Source: Nitrospirales bacterium
GTDB taxonomy: Bacteria > Nitrospirota > Nitrospiria > Nitrospirales > UBA8639
Direction: 5' to 3'
DNA length: 64,000 bases
NCBI GenBank assembly: GCA_031315915.1
Contig: JALDRK010000002.1
Span: 142,889-206,888, forward strand
The position numbers were made by a program, and so were the translations under genes. Shown piece by piece: positions 55,713 to 62,970 of the stretch; the stretch's first letter is position 1, and each line of letters starts with the position of its first letter. A model generated the notes under the pieces. It did not search any database, was not told the origin of the DNA, and saw only the letters and a list, made by a program, of their open reading frames with translations.

Positions 55713-55847
55713 CTATAGCACATCACCGGTAACCAGACCAAACATCAATCTCTTGTGAAATATGCCATGCCTTCCAAACATCCGTCGTAGATGAATGGCG
55801 ACGAATGATTCGAGCATCGCATTGAGACATTCAAGGTACTGGCACAT
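55713..55847 (-). pseudogene. N-terminal relic of a second tfoX-like gene
   Basis: From the ATG at 55847 the leftward frame reads QYLECLNAMLESFVAI and RRMFGRHGIFHKRLMFGLVT before stopping at GDVL near 55713. The intact neighbour has YVEYLKEVFVQFG, RRMFGGYGIFHKGLMFALV and DDVLYLKADE. It therefore breaks at the position where the intact protein continues into LYLKA. A short leader of over 30 further upstream codons is not homologous. Confidence 0.8.
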
Positions 55848-55965
55848 ATTGATTGCTGGAAGCCTTTTGGCATGACTCACACTCTGTGCTTGCACTGTGG
55901 CCGGCGAAAATCCCTTTCGGTCTCGCGGACCTTGGACGGCACCCGCTATCATCACTGATCACGAG

Positions 55966-56328
55966 TTAGCTCTCTTCGTCTACGGACGAAAGACGCTTGA
56001 TAAGTTCCGCGCATTCGCGTCGAAGCAACGGCACGTCAGTCCCAACGATTGCCCAAACCAGAGCGTCATCCACAGTCGGATACTCATGAGTCAGCTGGTT
56101 ACGAAAATCGACGACCCGACGCGCCCGCGTGATTGCTCCAAAAGTTGTGGGTGCAATGCGGGCGAGGGCTGCCATCGCTTCACCCATGATGATGAATTCC
56201 CGCTCCACCGATGAGCGAATAAGACGATTACCTTGGTATGCCGTCAAATCAAGGTTCCGAACTGCGCTCTCGATTGCGTCGCAGGCTTCAAGAATGTCGA
56301 CCAGATAGGCTCGCTTGTCATGAGGCAT
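55966..56328 (-). CDS. hepT: HepT-family toxin (HEPN ribonuclease)
   Basis: The 120-residue protein has the HEPN catalytic motif R-x4-H-x-Y at 76-83 (RNQLTHEY). An ERE segment at about 42-44 lies on helix 2. HepT cleaves RNA and is neutralised when its partner MntA AMPylates the tyrosine of this motif. The gene overlaps mntA by 11 bases, the usual order being antitoxin first. A copy of this type is common in Nitrospira and cyanobacteria. Confidence 0.9.
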   Translation of the reverse strand: MPHDKRAYLVDILEACDAIESAVRNLDLTAYQGNRLIRSSVEREFIIMGEAMAALARIAPTTFGAITRARRVVDFRNQLTHEYPTVDDALVWAIVGTDVPLLRRECAELIKRLSSVDEES

Positions 56329-56626
56329 AGAGCAACTGCTTCGTACATTCGATGTTGCGAGAAATATATGGATTCTTTACCGCCCCGACCATGACCAGAT
56401 CAATTTCCCGATCCAACAACGCCCTGAGCTCGGCGCGGAGGTCGAAGTAAGCATCGACTCGCGCATACGGCTCCATGGGTGCGAACTCGACAAGCAGGTC
56501 CACATCACTCTCCTCCAGCTTGAAATCTTCACGTAGCGCGGAGCCGAATGCGTCAAGACGCGCAACGCCGTACCGTGCGCAAACCTCCGCTATTGCTTCG
56601 CGTTTAGTCTCCAGTAGTCCAATCAC
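56318..56626 (-). CDS. mntA: MntA-family nucleotidyltransferase antitoxin
   Basis: The 102-residue minimal nucleotidyltransferase starts at GTG. It has the polymerase-beta signature: DAFGSALREDFKLEESDVD, with Gly28-Ser29 and the metal-binding Asp41 and Asp43. It would AMPylate the downstream HepT toxin on its motif tyrosine. Length and overlap with hepT fit the standard module. Confidence 0.9.
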   Translation of the reverse strand: MIGLLETKREAIAEVCARYGVARLDAFGSALREDFKLEESDVDLLVEFAPMEPYARVDAYFDLRAELRALLDREIDLVMVGAVKNPYISRNIECTKQLLYAS

Positions 56627-56945
56627 GGAAACGTCAGCCTCACTTCACTTATTGTACCCGCAAAGCCGATGATGAAGGCAACAAGGCGGACCTCCATAAA
56701 TCTTTAAAAGCAACCGGTAAGTTGATATAGAGCCAATAGAGTCTGCGGCTAAGTGGCGGACCGGAAGCGCGTTGGTTCCAGCTGCGAGTTCAGTATCAGC
56801 GGCGGCGCAGAGTCCGCAGCATGCTGTTGTTCTGCATCTCAGTGCGCTATACCCGGTACTCGCGTACACGGGAGATAGACAGCCTCAGTCACCCTGCTGC
56901 CGGACCACTGCCGTATAACCTGTCGTGATTTTGCGACTTGCCAGA
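56627..56945. other. Gap containing no supported gene
   Basis: This 319-bp region holds short open frames of no recognisable type. The GC-rich stretch near 56750-56830 (GCGGCGGCGCAGAGTCCGC) forms partial inverted repeats but no T-tract terminator. Confidence 0.35.
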
Positions 56946-57161
56946 TCATGCATCGGAGTCTCCGTTGCGACGTACAGGCTTCCAGCGCGATGCCAGATAC
57001 GCACCATAGGCAAAGAAGAGACCCAGAAATGCCCAAGTGATTTGCTCCCAACGATCATAGGTCGAGGCGAAGAGCGCTAGGCAGACGAGAGCAAGAATCA
57101 CAAAGACTCCTGCCAGAAGAATACTCGTAATGAACAAGGTCTGCGGATCATGCGGTGGCAT
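56946..57161 (-). CDS. Small membrane protein
   Basis: From the ATG at 57161 the product has 71 residues. Two membrane helices (FITSILLAGVFVILALVCLA and ITWAFLGLFFAYGAYLA) are separated by a short polar loop with STYDRWEQ. The C-terminus is basic (SRWKPVRRNG). No family is recognised. The first codon upstream is GTG and could also serve. Confidence 0.5.
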   Translation of the reverse strand: MPPHDPQTLFITSILLAGVFVILALVCLALFASTYDRWEQITWAFLGLFFAYGAYLASRWKPVRRNGDSDA

Positions 57162-57259
57162 CACACAATTTCATGACATTGTTAGAAAACAAACGTGTGT
57201 GTAATCATTCGCGAGTGAAACCTGATTCGAAACGGAGGTATTTGACGCAGGCCAATCCG

Positions 57260-57554
57260 TCAAAAAGGCCGAAAATCGGAGTTCTCAGGTCGACGAAAGT
57301 GCACAGTCCCCTTCGTTTGGCGATTGGAGCGCTTCCAGCCCGTTGAAAAGTACATTTGCGTTTCACATGCTTCCAAAGGCGCATAAAGGCCCGCGACTGA
57401 GTGGAGGCCGTAGACTGTCCGCTCCAGGCGCGTGTTCACCCAGCGCATCCGCATTGGTAACTGACGTGGCTCGCCTGCATTCGCTCCAGTGATCTGGTTC
57501 GGCTTGGAAAAGATCGCGTCCATCGACAACGGATGAGTCAACACAGATGCCATC
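57260..57554 (-). other. Possible frame-shifted continuation of the hypothetical gene at 57555
   Basis: A frame overlapping the next gene and continuing leftward from about 57660 reads IFAPVESALSIAAGLDKLGI, then PLSMDAIFSKPNQITGAN and further to 57260. It looks as protein-like as the annotated frame, so the gene may have shifted frame near 57660. An alternative is that only one of the two frames is real. Confidence 0.25.
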
Positions 57555-57965
57555 TTATACTCCGTAACATTCGTGGTCTCTGCGATGCCCAGTTTGTCCA
57601 AACCCGCGGCAATAGACAGTGCACTTTCGACCGGCGCGAATATCTGGATCGTCTTTAGAAAACGCCCAGGCGGTTTCCCAGGCATCCTTACACTCTTGCT
57701 CGCTAACCACTGTAATCGTCGATACGCGAGTAACCTTATCTGACACTTCGACGGGTGCCTCGCCAGGATTGATGTCAAAATGCTTGTGAAGCAGACATAC
57801 GCCAAACCGATCTTCGTATCCGTGCTTCAGAATCACCATTCTCAATTCTTCAAGCACTTCGTAATCATTTTCGGAAATTGGGTTCATGTCCTCAATTAAC
57901 TTCAGTCGAGTCCACTGGACTGTTTCGAGTTTGAGACGTGATTCAAAATCGACTTTTGTGTTCAT
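57555..57965 (-). CDS. Hypothetical protein with an LHKHF motif
   Basis: From the ATG at 57965, with AAGGGGA nearby, the protein has 136 residues. A helical start (FESRLKLETVQWTRLKLIED) leads to EELRMVILKHGYEDRFGVCL, with LLHKHFDINPGEAPVEVS next. The pattern 'R-F-G-x-C/T-L-L-H-x-H-F' occurs in small bacterial and fungal proteins of unknown function. The last 30 residues (from KDDPDIRAGRKC) are less convincing, and a second frame may take over there. Confidence 0.6.
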   Translation of the reverse strand: MNTKVDFESRLKLETVQWTRLKLIEDMNPISENDYEVLEELRMVILKHGYEDRFGVCLLHKHFDINPGEAPVEVSDKVTRVSTITVVSEQECKDAWETAWAFSKDDPDIRAGRKCTVYCRGFGQTGHRRDHECYGV

Positions 57966-58133
57966 GTTGATTTTCCCCTTTCTTGTTTGGTAGCCAAACG
58001 GGCATCGGAACCCCAGCTTCTTCCCCTGCGCCTCCACCACACTACGCCCATCAGAAGCAATCTTTGCCGCTCGCGGGGGAGAGGAACGTCAAGGATCAGC
58101 CCCTCGGAAGCCATCGAAGGCAACAGAGAGAAT

Positions 58134-58174
58134 CCAAAGTGCGCAGCACTTTGGGCGTCGGCTCAATCCGCATG
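58134..58174 (-). repeat. Hairpin and half attC-like sequence after the effector gene
   Basis: A 9-bp perfect inverted repeat CCAAAGTGC/GCACTTTGG (58134-58154) lies just past the stop of the pseudogene at 58175. Leftward, the adjacent sequence GACTAACATGCGGATTGAGCC (bases overlapping the stop) resembles the 5' arm of an integron attC site. The opposite arm is missing. Confidence 0.3.
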
Positions 58175-59181
58175 TTAGTCACCATGTTTCGAGTTCAAGC
58201 CCTTGAGCTCCATGCTGAGCTTCTCTTCGAGGTCCCTGATCTGCTTGTACATCAGACATCGTTGTCCCTGCACATCAAAGCGAAGTTCACTGCTGTCTTG
58301 AGCCAAAAGTATGGTCGGGATTCCACATCCCCAGGCAAACCCAACTTCGAGATAGACGTTCGGATTCGCGCCGCTGAGGTCAGCGATTACCAACGACGCC
58401 GTTCGGATCCGTTCTCGCACCCAAGTGATCACGTCGCCAGTGAACGATGATAAATCAGCGCGTTCGCATAGCAAGCCGGCACTCTTGGCGGCGTTTCGGA
58501 TACCGTAGTGGTACACATCTTCGAGGTTGTCCGAGAATGGCATTGCGACGAAGACATGGGCCTTTGAAGCAGAGGCATATCCTACTGCCCGAAGACGCTC
58601 TCTCGTCTCGGGCTTTGCCGCGTCCAGTAACCGTGATCCTCCTCGCTGATCCAAGGTTCCCGACGGGACGATCTGATTGAGAGTCTCCTGGAGTCGGCGT
58701 GCTCGTCCTTTATTGCGCTCGACAAAAATAATGACATCGAGTTGATCTGGGGAGTCGGACGATTCCACGGCATCGAGAAACCCAGCAAGCTGAGATTCAA
58801 ACGCCTCATCTTCGTCCAAGCCGTAACCTGTACCGTGTACCGTAACGATGAGTTTTTGGGTCTCTGGCAGTTGTCCTGCCAGAGACGAAAGAACCTTCCT
58901 CGCGAACGCACGGATCTGCTGGTATTCAAAATCCCATAGGGGTTCCACGCCCACAAAAAGAATCGACTTCGCCGCAACGCCCGGAACCCCGGTAGGACTC
59001 GAAACCCATCGGGTTGAGGACTCATCCCGTCATCGGCATATCCTGCCTTGCGCAAGAGCTGTGCGACATACGCATCGAGACCATAGCGCGCCTGTGCATA
59101 CTTGAGGGCGAGGACATCACCCTCAACCGCAGTGGCATCGCCATGAAGGACTTCGATCCGTAATGGTGGACTCCCGGCCAT
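58175..59181 (-). pseudogene. Possible immune effector with a TIR/nucleoside deoxyribosyltransferase-like C-terminus, frameshifted
   Basis: The C-terminal domain in the 58175-58954 frame has AHVFVAMPFSDNLEDVYHYG, SSFTGDVITWVRERIRTA and VIADLSGANPNVYLEVGFAW, the pattern of TIR-like/nucleotide-hydrolysing effector domains. The N-terminal part, including VAAKSILFVGVEPLWDFEYQ and LIVTVHGTGYGLDEDEAFES, precedes it. A separate frame from the ATG at 59181 (RIEVLHGDATAVEGDVLALK) runs to FRVLPGF near 58985, where the two frames meet at a run of Gs. One lost base there explains both. Together they would give about 335 residues. I infer an inactivated conflict-type gene; the N-terminus could also be an independent gene. 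Confidence 0.6.
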
Positions 59182-59185
59182 GATC

Positions 59186-59192
59186 GTCTAAC
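59186..59192 (-). other. Integron-core-like GTTAGAC upstream of the effector gene
   Basis: Leftward, GTTAGAC fits the GTTRRRY core consensus and lies 4 bases before the ATG at 59181, the normal position for a cassette boundary. No integrase gene or full attC site is in the window, so this is weak support. Confidence 0.25.
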
Positions 59193-59639
59193 AATGTTTA
59201 GGCAGACTCGCATAAGAGCCGGATCCGTGTATTCCTGTCCAACTAACACGCCAATCAATCTTCATAAAAATATCATTTTCGTAGCAGTTTCAATGAGTTG
59301 CACATCAAGGTCTATTCATCAGGGCATTTCATGCGGATCCGCGTAACATGTCCAACTGTAAATTAGCTCAATTTCAAACCACTGTCCTGCGGTACCATCC
59401 AATAACTTCCCTGAACAATTCAAGTTAGGAGATGATTTAACAATCGTCGAGATAAGTCAAGAAAAGATTTGTGTTTTTCGAAAATAATTCGAGGCAAAAA
59501 CCAAGCACTCAAATCCACCCGGTCTCTTTTTAAGCCCGGAACCATTCGTCCGGCTGGGCTCAGATCCCTCGATCTAGGCATGGGATGACAAATTCCCTAG
59601 GACTCGGACGCCTGCCGCCCAGCCCCATGATCGGACGCT

Positions 59640-59846
59640 CTTGTTCTTGACGGGCTTGTGTGAGCCCTTCGACAAAACTCAGGGCAGGCCCCGCACATTA
59701 GCCTGGCTCCCCTACTTCGCGTCCGATTAATCTGATGAGGATGGGGGGCATCATTGGTTTTGCCCACCTTTGCCGAAACAACAATGGTTGCGCCCTTCGG
59801 GACGCAGCAAGCAATACCTCGACTGCCAGGCCGAACCCCGGCATCA
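59640..59846. repeat. Intergenic repeat, copy A
   Basis: The block includes GAGCCCTTCGAC-x-AACTCAGG near 59662 and GCGCCCTTCGGGACGCAGCA near 59790, followed by CCGAACCCCGGCATC. The order and spacing recur at 61345-61556. No coding potential is seen in 59193-59878 outside this block. Confidence 0.75.
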
Positions 59847-59878
59847 CAGAAAACTTTTAAGACATAAAGAGGTCCTGG

Positions 59879-60178
59879 TCAATTGTAAGTTTGCTCATCC
59901 CTCTTGGCGAGCTTCAGAAGCACAACTTTTTTATGTTGGTCGTCGATATCATACAGGACGCGATAAGGACCAACCCTCAGCCGGTATTCAGCCACGAAAC
60001 GTGACACAATCAACTCTCCCGCTAACTTCTTTGTGCGTTTACCCTGTGGGCGTGGGTTGGTGCCAAGAGATCGAATGGCCGAAATGATATCCTCTTGGTA
60101 GTTGGCAGGAATTTTTTCTAACACTTTTTGAAATAGGCGCTCGACCCGCTCGCTGGGAAAGACGACTTCATACCCCAT
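59879..60178 (-). CDS. RelE-family toxin
   Basis: The 99-residue protein reads YEVVFPSERVERLFQKVLEK, then RSLGTNPRPQGKRTKKLAGE, and ends RLRVGPYRVLYDIDDQHKKV and VVLLKLAKRDEQTY. The RVGPYRVLYDI strand and a final basic/acidic tail are standard for RelE/ParE mRNA interferases. Its start directly follows the antitoxin stop (60178/60179). Confidence 0.92.
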   Translation of the reverse strand: MGYEVVFPSERVERLFQKVLEKIPANYQEDIISAIRSLGTNPRPQGKRTKKLAGELIVSRFVAEYRLRVGPYRVLYDIDDQHKKVVLLKLAKRDEQTYN

Positions 60179-60460
60179 CTAGAGGCCCATTTTCTTGAAA
60201 AGGCGCTCGGCAGGTACGGCTTTCCCTTGCGCATAGTCTTTTCGGGCCCGTTCGATTTCTCCAAGAAGTTTCTGGTCTTTTAATTCGTCGATCGTTTCGA
60301 CTAAATCCAACATGTCTTCATAGGGAACGAGAAACGAAACCGGTTTGCCGTGCGAGAGAACCATTGAAGGCTCCTTTAACCGAATGAGCTTTGATAATTG
60401 GGCTTGCGCTTCTCGGACATTGACCGGCTTAGCTTTTCGCAACAGATTATTGGCACTCAT
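60179..60460 (-). CDS. Phd/YefM-family antitoxin
   Basis: The 93-residue protein starts MSANNLLRKAKPVNVREAQA, with QLSKLIRLKEPSMVLSHGKP and VSFLVPYEDMLDLVETIDEL following, the DNA-binding half of Phd/YefM proteins. The C-terminal helix (EIERARKDYAQGKAVPAERL) is the toxin-binding segment. It lies upstream of, and abuts, the relE-like gene, forming a type II module. Confidence 0.92.
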   Translation of the reverse strand: MSANNLLRKAKPVNVREAQAQLSKLIRLKEPSMVLSHGKPVSFLVPYEDMLDLVETIDELKDQKLLGEIERARKDYAQGKAVPAERLFKKMGL

Positions 60461-60562
60461 GATGATTCCCTCCCATGCATTGCACTTGTATGTAGACTAA
60501 CAGACACCCCAATCCCTGACAAGGCAAATACGTGCCTTGCAACACATACGGTGGGAATAGCT

Positions 60563-60594
60563 AGATTCCCGCTAACAACCGGCGGGAATGACGA
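60563..60594. repeat. Short dispersed palindromic repeat, copy A
   Basis: ATTCCCGC-TAACAACC-GGCGGGAAT (8-bp arms) followed by GACGA. A slightly degenerate copy is at 61264-61296. Confidence 0.7.
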
Positions 60595-60698
60595 AATTAA
60601 GTCCTTTTCTGAGAGCAAAAGGAAAGTTGCCTAGCTGGACCCGCAGATATGAAGACTAAAGCGTGGGCTGAGAATCCGATGAAGCAATGAGGCTCGGT

Positions 60699-60902
60699 TT
60701 AACTTTTTTGGGTCAGTTGTTGGAAAGAAATTTCAGAAAGGTTGGCTTGGGTATCGGCGTGTTCAATGGTCATTCCAACGAGCTGACCATCTTTATCGAG
60801 GTCAATCAAGATGTTGTCATTGATATCCCGGGTTTCTGCCACGGCATGGGTACTAAACTCGATATACGCGGTATCCGTATCAGAAAAATACTTTACTTTC
60901 AT
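60699..60902 (-). CDS. DUF2283 protein (antitoxin-like)
   Basis: The 67-residue protein reads MKVKYFSDTDTAYIEFSTHA, then ETRDINDNILIDLDKDGQLV and GMTIEHAD, a complete DUF2283 domain. Such proteins are commonly paired with DUF4258-type toxins. A decayed DUF4258-like gene overlaps its start by four bases, matching that arrangement. Confidence 0.88.
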   Translation of the reverse strand: MKVKYFSDTDTAYIEFSTHAVAETRDINDNILIDLDKDGQLVGMTIEHADTQANLSEISFQQLTQKS

Positions 60903-61130
60903 TCTGGCCTCTTAAAAGATCGGTCAAAAAACGCATTGTGAACCGTTTCCTTATCCGCCAAGACGATCACTCTAAGAAATTTGCCATTGGCTTCTTCAAT
61001 CCGTCCCCAAAAACGAAATCATCCATCAGATTGAATGGTTTCATATTTCAGCAATTCGAACGACTTGTTCAATCCCCTCCATTTAGATGAGGTGACGGTC
61101 CGGCCGTTCTCACATGTAATCAAAATAACT
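60899..61130 (-). pseudogene. Decayed DUF4258-like toxin gene
   Basis: Leftward the C-terminal part reads FRFWGRIEEANGKFLRVIVL and DKETVHNAFFDRSFKRPE before its stop, which shares ATGA with the DUF2283 start at 60902. This is the tail of a DUF4258 toxin (a 'V-x-TAFFDR' ending). Upstream an in-frame TGA at 61019-61021 interrupts the frame after FELLKYETIQSDG. The gene start is not clear. The antitoxin-like partner is intact. Confidence 0.6.
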
Positions 61131-61263
61131 GGTGGTTTTCACGAGCTTTTAGTGTACCCATGGCCTGGGATTGATGCAACGTAGCAGAAGTACCTGGGAA
61201 AATGAGCGCACATCTCCTTTCCTCTTGACCGACGCCGACCACCCTGCCCCTTATTAATACTTA

Positions 61264-61296
61264 TAGATCTCCGCTAACAACCAGCGAGAATGACGA
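61264..61296. repeat. Short dispersed palindromic repeat, copy B
   Basis: AGATCTCCGCTAACAACCAG followed by CGAGAATGACGA corresponds to the copy at 60563 with a few substitutions that weaken the palindrome. Confidence 0.65.
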
Positions 61297-61344
61297 CACT
61301 GGGAAAGAATCCCTGCCCTGGGCGTTGCTGAGACCCAGGACAAA

Positions 61345-61556
61345 TCCGGCTGTCTGAGGAACCTGTTTGAGTCCTTCGATATAACTCAGGTCAGGCTCCG
61401 CGAGTTGGTCCGTTCTCCTCAGCATGGCGTTTCTCCCTCCTCATAAGACCAGACGCAGGGTCAATGGTTTTGGGTCCTTTTGCCGAAATATGGCATCGCG
61501 CCCTTCGGGACGCAGCAAGAAATTCGGCCTCGGCAGCCTGAGCGAAACCCGGCATC
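61345..61556. repeat. Intergenic repeat, copy B
   Basis: GAGTCCTTCGATATAACTCA at 61369 and GCGCCCTTCGGGACGCAGCA near 61498, then CGAAACCCGGCATC, repeat the layout of copy A with about 96 bases between the first and second blocks (93 in copy A). The rest of 61131-61935 has no supported gene. Confidence 0.75.
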
Positions 61557-61935
61557 TATCATTCCTAAAAACTCTGCATAGGCACCTACCACCAAAAAGC
61601 AGGTATGAACATGAATTGCCCCCTCAGGTTCATTCTCCCGGATTAACCATGCGGGGATGGCCCCGCATCCCCGCATCCATCCCCGCAATCCCCGCAAATC
61701 CAAGCATCCACGAAACATCATATCCATTTGACTTCGTTCATCTTTTTTGAATTTTCCGGATGGCAACGCCCTTGCTCAAGGGAATGGGTGCGTCACACAA
61801 CGCCGCCCGGAAAGGAGGTGAACCAGGTTCTCGGGCGAACGGCGCAAAAAGAAGAAATGACCGGATAACCGGTGAAGACAGCAGGGCACATTCAACCCAT
61901 TTTCAAATGACATGACCATAATAAAGGAGTCGATC

Positions 61936-62805
61936 ATGAAAATTTTTCCAACAAATATTCGTGTTAATAAGAAAACATCTGACCAACCTACCCCGCCATC
62001 ACAGGCAAACCAGCAATCCGGAGAGCCCTCGGACTCCAAAGAGATTCTATTGCTGTCCTCCGGCCTGCTAGCCCTTGTTCTGGGAATCGGAGGTCTTCTG
62101 ATGTATACGGAAGAGAGTCCTCAACCGGCCACTGCTTCCCAACCCATCAGACAAGTAGAAATGGCCAAAGCCTTTTCTTCCCCTGTGAATCAACCTGCTA
62201 CCGAGGAATTCCCCGTCACTGAGGCTTCTGCGGTATTGTCCGAGTCTGAGGCAAACCCTGCTACGGCCGACCCGCTCTCCGCTGCTCCCACCGTTTCCCC
62301 TGCAGACTCCACTATAGTGAATTTTGGTTTCTCCCAGGCCACGCTTACCGAAGAAGGGAAAAACACCCTCAGTGCTCAGATTGCGCATTTACCCAAGGAC
62401 TGGAATGGAACCTTGCGAATCCAGGGCCACACCGACACCAGAGGGTCCGAGTCGTACAACCGGACATTGGGAGCCAAGCGGGCTGAGGCCGTCAAAACCT
62501 ATCTGGTCTCCCTGGGCATTCCACAAGACCGCATTCATACCGACAGCTTTGGCAAGGATGCTCCCTTGTGCCAGGAGGATGCTCCCGCTTGTCACGATCA
62601 AAATCGGCGCGCGGAGATTGAGTGGCTGAACAGTCCTGTGGCCCAGGGTGAGGAGCCGATGGTCTCCATGACGTCATCAGTCGCAACCGGGGACTCAAGT
62701 TGGAAATTGTCACAGACCCCACTCTTGAGGAAGCCGGTGAGTCCACTCCCGTTAATCCCGCCGTGCACGACTCTCCGCTTCCGGAAGAGACCACCTCCGA
62801 ATTGA
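61936..62805 (+). CDS. OmpA-family protein, possibly of a dedicated sortase system
   Basis: The ATG at 61936 has AAAGGAG upstream. One membrane anchor (LLLSSGLLALVLGIGGLLMY, about 40-60) precedes a Pro/Ala/Ser-rich linker. An OmpA C-terminal domain runs from about 120: IVNFGFSQATLTEEGKNTLS, RIQGHTDTRGSESYNRTLGA, KRAEAVKTYLVSLG and the final NRRAEIEWLN, with the peptidoglycan-binding Asp and Arg. The last 30 residues in this frame are unnatural. Another frame continues as LEIVTDPTLEEAGEST to a stop at 62846, so a frameshift near 62640-62700 is likely. Placement before a VIT-domain protein suggests the sortase-associated OmpA (PdsO) role. Confidence 0.85.
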   Translation: MKIFPTNIRVNKKTSDQPTPPSQANQQSGEPSDSKEILLLSSGLLALVLGIGGLLMYTEESPQPATASQPIRQVEMAKAFSSPVNQPATEEFPVTEASAVLSESEANPATADPLSAAPTVSPADSTIVNFGFSQATLTEEGKNTLSAQIAHLPKDWNGTLRIQGHTDTRGSESYNRTLGAKRAEAVKTYLVSLGIPQDRIHTDSFGKDAPLCQEDAPACHDQNRRAEIEWLNSPVAQGEEPMVSMTSSVATGDSSWKLSQTPLLRKPVSPLPLIPPCTTLRFRKRPPPN

Positions 62806-62970
62806 TTACCATTGATGTCGTAGCCAATCCGGAGACCCAGCCGTAAGAAAGGAGATCATGAGGGGGCGGGACGGCTCTGCCGAATCCGCCCCTTCCCCTC
62901 TCATTCGGTTCGCCTGACTGTTCAGACCCTGCTCACACCAACCACAACCCCTTTGACCCGAGGAGCTCCC

